Shown: positions 1-13,965, numbered from the stretch's first letter. The stretch is 64,000 bases of DNA from Puccinia triticina (GCF_026914185.1 NC_070572.1:1674001-1738000), one strand, 5' to 3'. Notes: a model not told the origin generated them from the sequence alone. Program-made: numbers and translations.

Positions 1-2455
1 TACCAAATTAGTGATATTTGGCAACTGATCACATTGTGGCTGCTACATTTGGGGGTTTTGTGGTCATTCAAGGTAAACCATGATCCCTTGAAGCCATTTG
101 ATCATTTTTGTACCAATATCATGGAAGAACTCCCATGCTGCGCTGAGATATAGTGGCAGAAACACCAAGAAACTACCAAATTAGTGATATTTGGCAAACG
201 ATCACATGGTGGCTGCTACATTTGGGTGTTTTGTGGTCATTCAAGGTACCCAATGAATCTTTGAGGGCATGTGAACATTTTGGTACCAATATCATGGAAG
301 AACTTCCATGCTGCGCTGAGATATAGTGGCAGGAACACCAAGAAACTACCAAATTAGTGATATCTGGCAACTGATCACATTGTGGCTGCTACATTTGGAC
401 GTTTTGAGGTCATTCAAGGTACACAATGATCACTTGAGGCCATTTAATCATTTTTGTACCAATATCATGGAATAACTCTTATGCTGCGCTGAGATATAGT
501 GGCAGAAACACCAAGAAACTACCAAATTAGTGATATTTGGCAACTGATCACATTCTGGCTGCTACATTTGGGGGTTTTGTGGTCATTCAAGGTACCCAAT
601 GAATCTTTGAGGGCATGTAAAAATTTGGGTACCAATATCATGGAAGAACTCCCATGCTGCCCTGAGATATAGTGGCGGAAACACCAAGAACCTACCAAAT
701 TAGCCATATTTGGCAACTGATCACATTGTGGCTGCTAAATTTGGACGTTTTGAGGTCATTCAAGGTACACATTGATCCCTCGAGGCCATTTGATCATTTT
801 TGTACCAATATCATGGAAGAACTCCCACACTGCGCTGAGATATAGTGGCAGAAACACCAAGAAACTACCAAATTAGTGATATTTGGCAGCTGATCACATT
901 GTGGCTGCTACATTTGGGGGTTTTGTGGTCATTCAAGGTAAAACATGATCCCTTGAAGCCATTTGATCATTTTTGTACCAATATCATGGAAGAACTCCCA
1001 TGCTGCGCTGAGATATAGTGGCAGAAACACCAAGAAACTACCACATTAGTGATATTTGGCAACTGACCACATTGTGGCTGCTACATTTGGGGGTTTTGTG
1101 GTCATTCAAGGTAAACAATGAATCTTGAACCCATTTGAACGTTTTGGTACCAATATCATGGAAGAACTCCCACACTGCGCTGAGATATAGTGGCAGAAAC
1201 ACCAAGAAACTACCATATTAGTGATATTTGGCAACTGATCACATTGTGGCTGCTACATTTGGGAGTTTTGTGGTCATTGAAGGTACACCATGAATCTTTG
1301 AGGGCATGTGAACATTTTGGTGTCAATATCGTGGAAGAACTCCCACGCTGCGCTCAGATATAGTGGAAGAAACATCAAGAAACTACCAAATTAGTGATAT
1401 TTGGCAACTGATCACATTGTGGCTGCTACATTTGGGGGTTTTGTGGTCATTCAAGGTACACAATGAATCTTTGACCCCATTTGATCATTTTGGTACCAAT
1501 ATCATGGAAGAACTACCATCCTGCGCTGAGATATAGTGGCGGAAACACCAAGAACCTACCAAATTAGCCATATTTGGCAACTGATCACATTGTGGCTGCT
1601 ACATTTGGACGTTTTGAGGTCATTCAAGGTACAATATGATCCCTTCAGGCCATTTGATAATTTTTATACCCATATCATGGAAGAACTCCCATGCTGTGCT
1701 GAGATATAGTGGCAGGAACACCAAGAAACTACCAAATTAGTGATATTTGGCAACTGATCACATTGTGGCTGCTACATTTGGGGGTCTGTGGTCATTCAAG
1801 GTATACCATGAATCTTTCAGGGCATGTGAACATTTTTGTGTCAATATCGTGGAAGAACTCCCACGCTGCGCTCAGATATAGTGGAAGAAACATCAAGAAA
1901 CTACCAAATTAGTGATATTTGGCAACTGATCACATTGTGGCTGCTACATTTGGGGGTTTTGTGGTCATTCAAGGTACACAATGAATCTTTGACCCCATTT
2001 GATCATTTTGGTACCAATATCATGGAAGAACTACCATGCTGCGCTGAGATATAGTGGCAGAAACACCAAGAAACTACCAAATTAGTCATATTTGGCAACT
2101 GATCACATTTTGGCTGCTACATTTGGAGGTTTTGAGGTCATTCAAGGTAATCTATGATCCCTTGAGGCCATTTGATCATTTTTGTACCAATATCATGGAA
2201 GAAATCCCATGCTGCGCTGAGATATAGTGGCAGAAACACCAAGAAACTACCAAATTAGTGATATTTGGCAACTGATCACATTGTGGCTGCTGCATTTAGG
2301 GGTTTTGTGGTCATTCAAGGTATACAAAGATCCCTTGAGGCTATTTGATCATTTTAGTACCAATATCATGCAAGAACTCCCACATTGCGCTGAGATATAG
2401 TGGCAGAAACACCAAGAAACTACCAAATTAGTGATATTTGGCAACTGATCACATT
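1..2455 (-). repeat. 173-bp satellite array, left arm
   Basis: About 14 head-to-tail monomers of 173 bp, marked by landmarks such as GATATTTGGCAACTGATCAC, CATTGTGGCTGCTACATTTG and CTGCGCTGAGATATAGTGG. The array continues beyond the window start. Monomers differ by scattered substitutions and small indels. The right arm carries the reverse complement, so this arm is labelled minus relative to it. The unit is near nucleosome-repeat length, which is common for centromeric or heterochromatic satellites, but nothing here proves a centromere. I see no gene in it. Confidence 0.97.
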
Positions 2456-5400
2456 GATGATCAAATGGCCTTGAGGGATCAATGTGTACCTTGAATGACC
2501 TCAAAACGTCCAAATGTAGCAGCCACAATGTGATTCTGCCACTATATCTCAGCGCAGCATGGGATTTCTTCCATGATATTGGTACCAAAATGTTCACATG
2601 CCCTCAAAGATTCATTGTGTACCTTAAATGACTACAAAACCCCCAAATGTAGCAGCCACAATGTGATCAGTTGCCAAATATCACTAATTTGGTAGTCCTT
2701 GGTGTTTCTGCCAACATATCTCAGCGCAGTGTGGGAGTTCTTCCATGATATTGGTACAAAAATAATCAAATGGCCTCGAGGGATCAATGTGTACCTTGAA
2801 TGACCTCAAAACGTCCAAATTTAGCAGCCACAATGTGATCAGTTGCCAAATATGGCTAATTTGGTAGGTTCTTGGTGTTTCCGCCACTATATCTCAGGGC
2901 AGCATGGGAGTTCTTCCATGATATTGAAACCAAAATGTTCACATGCCCTCAGAGATTCATTGGTACAGTGAATGACCACAAAAACCCCAAATGTAGCAGC
3001 CACAATGTGATCAGTTGCCAAATATCACTAATGTGGTAGTTTCTTGGTGTTTCTGCCACTATATCTCAGCGCAGCATAAGAGTTATTCCATGATATTGGT
3101 ACAAAAATGATTGAATGGCCTCAAGGGATCATTGTGTACCTTGAATGACAGCAAAACGTCCAAATGTAGCAGGCACAATGTGATCAGTTGCCAAATACCA
3201 CTAATTTGGTAGTTTCTTGGTGTTTCTGCCGCTATATCTGAGCGCAGCGTGGGAGTTCTTCCACGATATTGGTATCAAAATGTTCACATGCCCTCAAAGA
3301 TTCATGGTGTACCTTGAATAACCACAAAACCCCCAAATGTAGCAGCCACAATGTGATCAGTTGCCAAATATCACTAATTTGGTAGTTTCTTGGTGTTTGC
3401 CACTATATTTCAGCGCAGCGTGGGAGTTCTTCCATGATATTGGTATAAAAATGATCAAATGCCCTCAAGGGAACATTGCGTACCTTGAATGACCTCAAAA
3501 CGTCCAAATGTAGCAGGCACAATGTGATCAGTTGCCAAATACCACTAATTTGGTAGTTTCTTGGTGTTTCTGCCGCTATATCTGAGCGCAGCGTGGGAGT
3601 TCTTCCACAATATTGGTACCAAAATGTTCACATGCCCTCAAGGATTCATGGTGTACCTTGAATAACCACAAAACCCCCAAATGTAGCAGCCACAATGTGA
3701 TCAGTTGCCAAATATCACTAATTTGGTAGTTTCTTGGTGTTTGCCACTATATTTCAGCGCAGCGTGGAAGTTCTTCCATGATATTGGTATAAAAATGATC
3801 AAATGCCCTCAAGGGAACATTGCGTACCTTGAATGACCTCAAAACGTCCAAATCTAGCAGGCACAATGTGATCAGTTGCCAAATACCACTAATTTGGTAG
3901 TTTCTTGGTGTTTCTGCCGCTATATCTGAGCGCAGCGTGGGAGTGCTTCCACGATATTGGTACCATTATGTTCATATTCCCTCAAAGGTTCATTGTTTAC
4001 CTTGAATGACCACAAAACCCCCAAATGTAGCAGCCACAATGTGGTCAGTTGCCAAATATCACTAATTTGGTAGTTTCTTGGTGTTTCTGCCACTATATCT
4101 CAGCGCAATGTGGGAGTTCTTGCATGATATTGGTACTAAAATGATCAAATGGCCTCAAGGGATCTTTGTATACCTTAAATGACCACAAAACCCCTAAATG
4201 CAGCAGCCACAATGTGGTCAGTTGCCAAATATCACTAATTTGGTAGTTTCTTGGTGTTTCTGCCACTATATCTCAGCGCAATGTGGGAGTTCTTCCATGA
4301 TATTGGTACTAAAATGATCAAATGGCCTCAAGGGATCTTTGTATACCTTGAATGACCACAAAACCCCTAAATGCAGCAGCCACAATGTGATCAGTTGCCA
4401 AATATCACTAATTTGGTAGTTTCTTGGTGTTTCTGCCACTATATCTCAGCGCAGCATGGGATTTCTTCCATGATATTGGTACAAAAATGATCAAATGGCC
4501 TCGAGGGATCAATGTGTACCTTGAATGACCTCAAAACGTCCAAATGTAGCAGCCACAATGTGATCAGTTGCCCAATATGGCTAATTTGGTAGGTTCTTGG
4601 TGTTTCCGCCACTATATGTCTGGGCAGCGTGGGAGTTCTTCCATGATATTGAAATAAAAATTTTCACATGCCCTCAGAGATTCATTGGTACAGTGAATGA
4701 CCACAAAACCCCCGAATGTAGCAGCCACAATGTAATCAGTTGCCAAATATCACTAATTTGGTAGGTTCTTGGTGTTTCCGCCACTATATCTCAGCGCATC
4801 ATGGTAGTTCTTCCATGATATTTGTACCAAAATGATCAAATGGGGTCAAAGATTCATTGTGTACCTTGAATGACTACAAAACCCCCAAATGTAGCAGCCA
4901 CAATGTGATCAGTTGCCAAATATCACTAATTTGGTAGTTTCTTGATTTTTCTTCCACTATACAAAGATTCATGGTGTACCTTGAATAACCACAAAACCCC
5001 CAAATGTAGCAGCCACAATGTGATCAGTTGCCAAATATCACTAATTTGGTAGTTTCTTGGTGTTTGCCACTATATTTCAGCGCAGCGTGGGAGTTCTTCC
5101 ATGATATTGGTATAAAAATGATCAAATGCCCTCAAGGGAACATTGCGTACCTTGAATGACCTCAAAACGTCCAAATGTAGCAGGCACAATGTGATCAGTT
5201 GCCAAATACCACTAATTTGGTAGTTTCTTGGTGTTTCTGCCGCTATATCTGAGCGCAGCGTGGGAGTTCTTCCACAATATTGGTACCAAAATGTTCACAT
5301 GCCCTCAAGGATTCATGGTGTACCTTGAATAACCACAAAACCCCCAAATGTAGCAGCCACAATGTGATCAGTTGCCAAATATCACTAATTTGGTAGTTTC

Positions 5401-8400
5401 TTGGTGTTTGCCACTATATTTCAGCGCAGCGTGGGAGTTCTTCCATGATATTGGTATAAAAATGATCAAATGCCCTCAAGGGAACATTGCGTACCTTGAA
5501 TGACCTCAAAACGTCCAAATCTAGCAGGCACAATGTGATCAGTTGCCAAATACCACTAATTTGGTAGTTTCTTGGTGTTTCTGCCGCTATATCTGAGCGC
5601 AGCGTGGGAGTGCTTCCACGATATTGGTACCATTATGTTCATATTCCCTCAAAGGTTCATTGTTTACCTTGAATGACCACAAAACCCCCAAATGTAGCAG
5701 CCACAATGTGGTCAGTTGCCAAATATCACTAATTTGGTAGTTTCTTGGTGTTTCTGCCACTATATCTCAGCGCAATGTGGGAGTTCTTGCATGATATTGG
5801 TACTAAAATGATCAAATGGCCTCAAGGGATCTTTGTATACCTTGAATGACCACAAAACCCCTAAATGCAGCAGCCACAATGTGGTCAGTTGCCAAATATC
5901 ACTAATTTGGTAGTTTCTTGGTGTTTCTGCCACTATATCTCAGCGCAATGTGGGAGTTCTTGCATGATATTGGTACTAAAATGATCAAATGGCCTCAAGG
6001 GATCTTTGTATACCTTGAATGACCACAAAACCCCTAAATGCAGCAGCCACAATGTGATCAGTTGCCAAATATCAATAATTTGGTAGTTTCTTGGTGTTTC
6101 TGCCACTATATCTCAGCGCAGCATGGGATTTCTTCCATGATATTGGTACAAAAATGATCAAATGGCCTCGAGGGATCAATGTGTACCTTGAATGACCTCA
6201 AAACGTCCAAATGTAGCAGCCACAATGTGATCAGTTGCCAAATATGGCTAATTTGGTAGGTTCTTGGTGTTTCCGCCACTATATGTCTGGGCAGCGTGGG
6301 AGTTCTTCCATGATATTGAAATAAAAATGTTCACATGCCCTCAGAGATTCATTGGTACAGTGAATGACCACAAAACCCCCCAATGTAGCAGCCACAATGT
6401 AATCAGTTGCCAAATATCACTAATTTGGTAGGTTCTTGGTGTTTCCGCCACTATATCTCAGCGCAGCATGGTAGTTCTTCCATGATATTGGTACCAAAAT
6501 GATCAAATGGGGTCAAAGATTCATTGTGTACCTTGAATGACCACAAAACCCCCAAATGTAGCAGCCACAATGTGATCAGTTGCCAAATATCACTAATTTG
6601 GTAGTTTCTTGGTGTTTCTGCCACTATATCTCAGCGCACCATGGGAATACTCCCATGATATTGGTACCAAAATGTTCACATGCCCTCAAAGACTCATTGT
6701 GTCCCTTGAATGACCACAAAACCTCCAACTGTAGCAGCCACAATGTGATCAGTTGCCAAATATCACTAATTTGGTAGTTTCTTGGTGTTTCTGCCACTAT
6801 ATCTCAGCGCAGCATGGGAGTTCTTCCATGATATTGGTACCAAAATGTTCACATGCCCTAAAGGATTCATTGGGTACCTTGAATGACCACAAAAACCCCA
6901 AATTTAGCAGCCACAATGTGATCAGTTGCCAAATATCACCAATGTGTAGTTTCTTGGTGTTTCTGCCACTATATCTCAGCGCAGCATGGGAGTTCTTCCA
7001 AGATATTTGTACAAAAGTGTTCATATTCCCTCAAAGGTTCCTTGTGTACCTTGAATTCCCACAAAACCCCCAAATGTAGCAGCCACAATGTGATCAGTTG
7101 CCAAATATCACTAATTGGCTAGTTAATTGGTGTTTCTGCCACTATATCTCAGCGCAGCATGGGAGTTATTCCATGATATTGGGACCAAAATGTTCACATG
7201 CCCTCAAAGATTTATTTTGTACCTTGAATGACCACAAAAACCCCAAATGTAGCAGCCACAATGTGATCAGTTGCCAAATATCACTAATTTGGCAGTTTCT
7301 TGGTGTTTCTGCCACTATATCTCAGCGCAGCATGGGAGTTCTTCCATGATATTAATACAAAAATGATCAAATGGACTCAAGGGATCATGGTGTACCTTAA
7401 ATGACCTCAAAACGTCCAAATGTAGCAGCCACAATGTGATCAGTTGCCAAATATCACTAATTTGCTAGTTTCTTGGTGTTTCTGCCACTATATCTCAGCG
7501 CAGCATGGGAGTTCTTCCATGATATTGGTACCAAAATGTTCACATTCCCTCAAAGGTTCGTTGTGTACCTTGAATGACCACAAAACCCCCAAATGTAGCA
7601 GCCACAATGTGATCAGTTGCCAAATATCACTAATTTGGTAGTTTCTTGGTGTTTCTGCCACTATATCTCAGCACACCATGGGAGTTCTTCCATGATATTG
7701 GTACCCAAATTTTTACATGCCCTCAAAGATTCATTGGGTACCTTGAATGACCACAAAACCCCCAAATGTAGCAGCCAGAATGTGATCAGTTGCCAAATAT
7801 CACTAATTTGGTAGTTTCTTGGTATTTCTGCCACTATATCTCAGGGCAGCATGGGAGTTCTTCCATGATATTAGTACAAAAATGATCAAATGGACTCAAG
7901 GGATCATGGTGTACCTTAAATGACCTCAAAACGTCCAAATGTAGCAGCCACAATGTGATCAGTTGCCAAATATCACTAATTCGCTAGTTTCTTGGTTTTC
8001 TGCCACTATATTTCAGCGCAGCATGGGATTTCTTCCATGATATTCCTACAAAAATGTTCATATTCCCTCAAAGGTTCATTTTGTACCTTGAATGACCACA
8101 AAACCCCCAAATGTAGCAGCCACAATGTCATCAGTTGCCAAATATCACTAATTTGGTAGTTTCTTGGTGTTTCTGCCACTATATCTCAGCGCAGCATGGG
8201 AGTTTTTCCATGATATTAGTACAAAAATGATCAAATGGACTCAAGGGATCATGGTGTACCTTAAATGACCTCAAAACGTCCAAATTTCGCAGCCACAATG
8301 TGATCAGTTGCCAAATATGACTAATTTGGCAGTTTCTTGGTGTTTCTGCCATTATATCTCAGCGCAGCGTGGGAGTTCTTCCATGATATTGGTAACAAAA

Positions 8401-11400
8401 TGTTCACATTCCCTCAGAGATTCATTTTGTACCTTGAATGACCACAAAACCCCCAAATGTAGCAGCCACAATGTGATCAGTTGCCAAATATGACTAATTT
8501 GGTAGTTTCTTGGTGTTTCTGCCACTATATCTCAGCGCAGCATGGGAGTTCTTCCATGATATTGGTACCAAAATGTTCACATTCCCTCAAAGGTTCGTTG
8601 TGTACCTTGAATGACCAGAAAACCCCCAAATGTAGCAGCCACAATGTGATCAGTTGCCAAATATCACTAATTTGGTAGTTTCTTGGTGTTTCTGCCACTA
8701 TATCTCAGCACACCATGGGAGTTCTTCCATGATATTGGTACCCAAATTTTTACATGCCCTCAAAGATTCATTGGGTACCTTGAATGACCACAAAACCCCC
8801 AAATGTAGCAGCCACAATGTGATCAGTTGCCAAATATCACTAATTTGGTAGTTTCTTGGTGTTTCTGCCACTATATCTCAGCGCAGCATGGGAGTTCTTC
8901 CATGATATTAGTACAAAAATGATCAAATGGACTCAAGGGATCATGGTGTACCTTAAATGACCTCAAAACGTCCAAATGTAGTAGCCACAATGTGATCAGT
9001 TGCCAAATATCACTAATTTGCTAGTTTCTTGGTGTTTCTGCCACTATATCTCAGCGCAGCATGGGAGTTCTTCCATGATATTCCTACAAAAATGTTCATA
9101 TTCCCTCAAAGGTTCATTGTGTACCTTGAATGACCTCAAAACCTCCAAATTTAGCAGCCACAATGTGATCAGTTGCCAAATATGACTAATTTGGCAGTTT
9201 CTTGGTGTTTCTGCCATTATATCTCAGCGCAGCGTGGGAGTTCTTCCATGATATTGGTAAAAAAATGTTCACATTCCCTCAGAGATTCATTTTGTACCTT
9301 GAATGACCACAAAACCCCCAAATGTAGCAGCCACAATGTGATCAGTTGCCAAATATCACTAATTTGGTAGTTTCTTGGTGTTTCTGCCACTATATCTCAG
9401 CGCAGAATGGGAGTTCTTCCATGATATTGGTACCAAAATGTTCACATTCCCTCAGAGATTCATTTTGTACCTTGAATGACCACAAAACCCCCAAATGTAG
9501 CAGCCACAATGTGATCAGTTGCCAAATATCACTAATTTGGTAGTTTCTTGGTGTTTCTGCCACTACATCTCAGCACACCATGGGAGTTCTTCCATGATAT
9601 TGGTACCCAAATTTTCACATGCCCTCAAAGATTTATTGGGTACCTTGAATGAGCACAAAACCCCCAAATGTAGCAGCCACAATGTGATCAGTTGCCAAAT
9701 ATCACTAATTTGGTAGTTTCTTGGTGTTTCTGCCACTATATCTCAGGGCAGCATGGGAGTTCTTCCATGATATTAGTACAAAAATGATCAAATGGACTCA
9801 AGGGATCATGGTGTACCTTAAATGACCTCAAAACGTCCAAATGTAGCAGCCACAATGTGATCAGTTGCCAAATATCACTAATTTGCTAGTTTCTTGGTGT
9901 TTCTGCCACTATATTTCAGCGCAGCATGGGATTTCTTCCATGATATTCCTACAAAAATGTTCATATTCCCTCAAAGGTTCATTTTGTACCTTGAATGACC
10001 ACAAAACCCCCAAATGTAGCAGCCACAATGTGATCAGTTGCCAAATATCACTAATTGGCTAGTTAATTGGTGTTTCTGCCACTATATCTCAGCGCAGCAT
10101 GGGAGTTCTTCCATGATATTGGAACCAAAATGTTCACATGCCCTCAAAGATTTATTGTGTACCTTGAATGACCACAAAAACCCCAAATGTAGCAGCCACA
10201 ATGCGATCAGTTGCCAAATATCACTAATTTGGCAGTTTCTTGGTGTTTCTGCCACTATATCTCAGCGCAGCATGGGATTTTCCCCATGATATTGGTATAA
10301 AAATGATCAAATGGTCTCAAGGGATCATGGTGTACCTTGAATGACCTCAAAACCTCCAAATTTAGCAGCCACAATGTGATCAGTTGCCAAATATCACTAA
10401 TTTGGTAGTTTCTTGGTGTTTCTGCCACTATATCTCAGCACACCATGGGAGTTCTTCCATGATATTGGTACCCAAATTTTCACATGCCCTCAAAGATTCA
10501 TTGGGTACCTTGAATGACCACAAAACCCCCAAATGAAGCAGCCACAATGTGATCAGTTGCCAAATATCACTAATTTGGTAGTTTCTTGGTGTTTCTGCCA
10601 CTATATCTCAGGCCAGCATGGGAGTTTTTCCATGAAATTAGTAAAAAATGATCAAATGGACTCAAGGGATCATGGTGTACCTTAAATGACCTCAAAACGT
10701 CAAAATTTAGCAGCCACAATGTGATCAGTTGCCAAATATGACTAATTTGGCAGTTTCTTGGTGTTTCTGCCATTATATCTCAGCGCAGCGTGGGAGTTCT
10801 TCCATGATATTGGTAAAAAAATGTTCACATTCCCTCAGAGATTCATTTTGTACCTTGAATGACCACAAAACCCCCAAATGTAGCAGCCACAATGTGATCA
10901 GTTGCCAAATATCACTAATTTGGTCGTTTCTTGGTGTTTCTGCCACTATATCTCAGCACACCATGGGAGTTCTTCCATGATATTGGTACCCAAATTTTCA
11001 CATGCCCTCAAAGATTCATTGGGTACCTTGAATGACCACAAAACCCCCAAATGTAGCAGCCACAATGTGATCAGTTGCCAAATATCACTAATTTGGTAGT
11101 TTCTTGGTGTTTCTGCCACTACATCTCAGCGCAGCATGGGAGTTCTTCCATGATATTAGTACAAAAATGATCAAATGGACTCAAGGGATCATGGTGTACC
11201 TTAAATGACCTCAAAACCTCCAAATGTAGCAGCCACAATGTGATCAGTTGCCAAATATCACTAATTTGCTAGTTTCTTGGTGTTTCTGCCACTATATCTC
11301 AGCGCAGCATGGGAGTTCTTCCATGATATTCCTACAAAAATGTTCATATTCCCTCAAAGGTTCATTGTGTACCTTGAATGACCACAAAACCCCCAAATGT

Positions 11401-12195
11401 AGCAGCCACAATGTGATCAGTTGCCAAATATCACTAATTGGCTAGTTAATTGGTGTTTCTGCCACTATATCTCAGCGCAGCATGGGAGTTCTTCCATGAT
11501 ATTGGTACCAAAATGTTCACATGCCCTCAAAGATCTATTGTGTACCTTGAATGACCACAAAAACCCCAAATGTAGCAGCCACAATGTGATCAGTTGCCAA
11601 ATATCACTAATTTGGCAGTTTCTTGGTGTTTCTGCCACTATATCTCAGCGCAGCATGGGAGTTCTTCCATGATATTGGTACCAAAATGTTCACATTCCCT
11701 CAAAGGTCCATTGTGTACCTTGAATGACCACAAAACCCCCAAATGTAGCAGCCACAATGTGATCAGTTGCCAAATATCACTAATTTGGTAGTTTCTTGGT
11801 GTTTCTGCCACTATATTTCAGCGCAGCGTGGGAGTTCTTCCATGATATTCGTACAAAAATTATCAAATGGCTTCAAGGGATCATTGTTTACCTTGAATGA
11901 CCTCAAAACCTTCAAATGCAGCAGCCACAATGTAATCAGTTGCCAAATATGACTAATTTGGTAGTTTCTTGGTGTTCCTGCCACTATATCTCAGCGCAGT
12001 GTGGGAGTTCTTACATGATATTGGTACAAAAATGACCAAATGGCCTCAACGGATCATGGTGTACCTCTAATGACCTCAAAACCTCCAAATGTAGCAACCA
12101 CAATGTGATCAGTTGCCAAATATCACTGATTTGGTAGTTTCCTGGTGTTTCTCCCACTATATCTCAGTGCCGCGTGGGAGTTCTTCCATGATATA
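2456..12195 (+). repeat. 173-bp satellite array, right (inverted) arm
   Basis: About 56 monomers in the opposite orientation to the left arm. Landmarks are GTTGCCAAATATCACTAATT, TTTCTGCCACTATATCTCAG and CCATGATATTGG. Variant monomers recur at multiples of 173 bp: one type at 8308 and 9173 and another at 9000 and 9865, each pair 865 bp (five units) apart. This indicates partial higher-order organisation. The last recognisable monomer breaks off at about 12195 inside the CCATGATAT landmark. Short open frames recur but begin at TTG and shift frame in each monomer because 173 is not a multiple of three. Confidence 0.97.
3295..6627 (+). repeat. 1,669-bp segmental tandem duplication inside the satellite
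   Basis: 3295-4958 and 4964-6627 align at a constant offset of 1,669 bp. They share private variants, including a short monomer type with TTTGCCACTATATTTCAG, a variant with CCATTATGTTCATATTCC, and the TATGTCTGGGCAGCG variant. The length is about 61 bp short of ten monomers, and a truncated monomer sits at the junction near 4958. This looks like unequal crossover or replication slippage on a multi-monomer scale. Confidence 0.85.
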
Positions 12196-12640
12196 AGACA
12201 CCTTACTCAAATCTGGTACAAATGTTAAATCAATCCCAGGCCTAGTAGAAATTCATGATATTGGATATGATGAGTCATATATACAAGCCATTAAATATGA
12301 ACAAAATTGATGTAGCATGATATATTGAGACTGATTGTTTTTTTTTTTTTTTTTTGGAAAGTAGATTTCAACACTTCTGCAAGGTTCAAGTGACAATAAT
12401 TCATGCCTCCCCATTCCTCCTCCCCCCTTCCCCTCCCTGCCTGACTTAACAGACTATTTTTTCTCAGGAATAATTCATATGAGTATGTAAAAATGACCTA
12501 TTTGATCTGGCAACAAAATGAAGCTTTTACTATGGTTGAAAACTAAGAAAGGAGGAAATCAAGAGAAAGAGAGATGATAGAAGGGTTATAATGTTGCAGG
12601 AAGGAAACAAATTAAAGGGAAATTTCAAAAAAAAAAAAAA
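12196..12640. other. Non-repetitive AT-rich spacer
   Basis: Sequence between the satellite and the foldback element, with a T-tract near 12338-12356 and a short C-rich patch near 12410-12435. I see no gene, RNA or terminal repeat in it. Confidence 0.6.
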
Positions 12641-13384
12641 CGGACATACTTCGCGCACTGCGAAAAACACTTCGCGCACTGCACAGTGCGCGGATTCCCA
12701 AACACTTCGCGCACTGCGGGTAAAATACGCAACTTTTTGAAGTTTTTTTTTGACCAATCAATAGACAGGCCTCTCATTGGCCTCTCTGAATTTTTTGGGA
12801 GTTTTTTGAAGCATTCTTCTATGTTAAAAAAAATCATTGAAAACCAGAAGAAATGTAGGATTTGGGCGCCTAAAAAACAAGGTTCCCATAGCCCAAAAAT
12901 TTCAAATAATTTATTGAGTACTGAAACATGTAAGAACAGCTACTTCAGAAGTTTTCAGCCACTTTGTGCAAGCATACGGGTCTGAAAAATAACAAACTTC
13001 ACCACATATTAGCACATTGCATCTAAATTATCCTGATTTTTCAGACCTGTATTCTTGCAAAAAGTGGCTAAAAACTTCTGAAGTAGGTCTTCTTGCATGT
13101 TTAATTACTCAATAAATGATTTGGAATTTTGGGGCTATGAGAACCTTGTTTTTTAGGCGCCCAAATCCTACATTTCTGCTGGTTTTTAATGATTTTTTTA
13201 ACGTAGAAGAATGCTTCAAAAAACTCGCAAAAAATTCAGAGAGGCCAATGAGAAGCCTGTCTATTGATTGGTCAAAAAAAAACTTCAAAAAGTTGCGTAT
13301 TTTACCCGCAGTGCGCGAAGTGTTTGGGAATTCGCGCACTGTGCAGTGCGCAAAGTGTTTTTCACAGTGTGCGAAGTATGTCCG
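12641..13384. mobile_element. 744-bp foldback (palindromic) element
   Basis: Two arms of about 350 bp are near-perfect reverse complements (12641-about 12990 and about 13035-13384) around a loop of about 45 bp. The ends are CGGACATACTTCGCG and its complement. The outermost 80 bp contain repeated TTCGCGCACTGCG words in both orientations. The element sits in an A-tract, so a target duplication cannot be read. No transposase is present. It would form a very long hairpin if transcribed. Confidence 0.9.
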
Positions 13385-13449
13385 AAAAAAAAATGATCAA
13401 TATAATACGATCAATATATGCCATATTGATCAATATATGCCTTCCCAAA

Positions 13450-13965
13450 TTCATCCATGTTTGTAGTGTTTATGAGCAATCAAGCTCAAGTTATTCGAGT
13501 CCTATATTCTGTATTAAAAAACAGGATGGAAAATTGTGAATTGTGCATGACTTACAACCTTTAAATAAAGTTACTATAAAAGATGCCGGGTTACCACCTT
13601 TGCCGGAAGATCTAGTACAATCTTTTACGGGTCGAGCATGTTATGGGCTAGGGGATATAATGGGGGGATACGACGAGCGTGAATTAGCGCTAGAGTCTCG
13701 TCCCATGACAACATTTGAAACTCCCTTAGGAAGATTTCAGCTTACACGTTTACCTCAAGGCGCCACGAATTCCGTCGCGGTGTACCAAGCCCAGATGACT
13801 TGGATCCTACAGGATGAGATTCCTCATAATATTGGTATTTTTATCGACGACGGGGGAATTAAAGGCCCTGAATCAGATTATAACAATGAAGCATTAGCCG
13901 AAAATCCTCAAATAAGGCGCTTTATTTACGAGTATGCTGTAATTTTAGAAAGAACTAGAGGCTAA
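13450..13965 (+). pseudogene. Ty3/gypsy element A: reverse transcriptase N-terminal part (broken)
   Basis: The translation shows a gypsy-type reverse transcriptase core: a VHDLQPLN-like palm start, FQLTRLPQGATNSV, and the active-site region GIFIDDGGIKGP (FIDD in place of the commoner YLDD). A stop at 13537-13539 interrupts the entry into the domain, where CGA (arginine) would be expected. The frame runs to a region reading RRFIYEYAVILERT and is then broken. The continuation is found from about 16746, after 2.8 kb of unrelated DNA. Gag and protease are not visible upstream, so the element is truncated as well as interrupted. The family assignment is firm; the exact ends are not. Confidence 0.85.

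Noticed and set aside
6580..11952. Recurrent 61-83-residue open frames in the satellite (MPNITNLVVSWCFCHYISAQ type)
   Set aside because: They begin at TTG rather than ATG, repeat once per monomer, and a 173-bp period shifts frame each unit. They are by-products of the repeat.
1..12195. Calling the satellite a centromere
   Set aside because: Only the period and inversion are suggestive. There is no chromatin evidence and no recognisable protein-binding box.
12530..13466. Open frames within the 744-bp foldback element (for example 12686-12985 and 13116-13466)
   Set aside because: They mirror each other across the palindrome arms and match no protein family.
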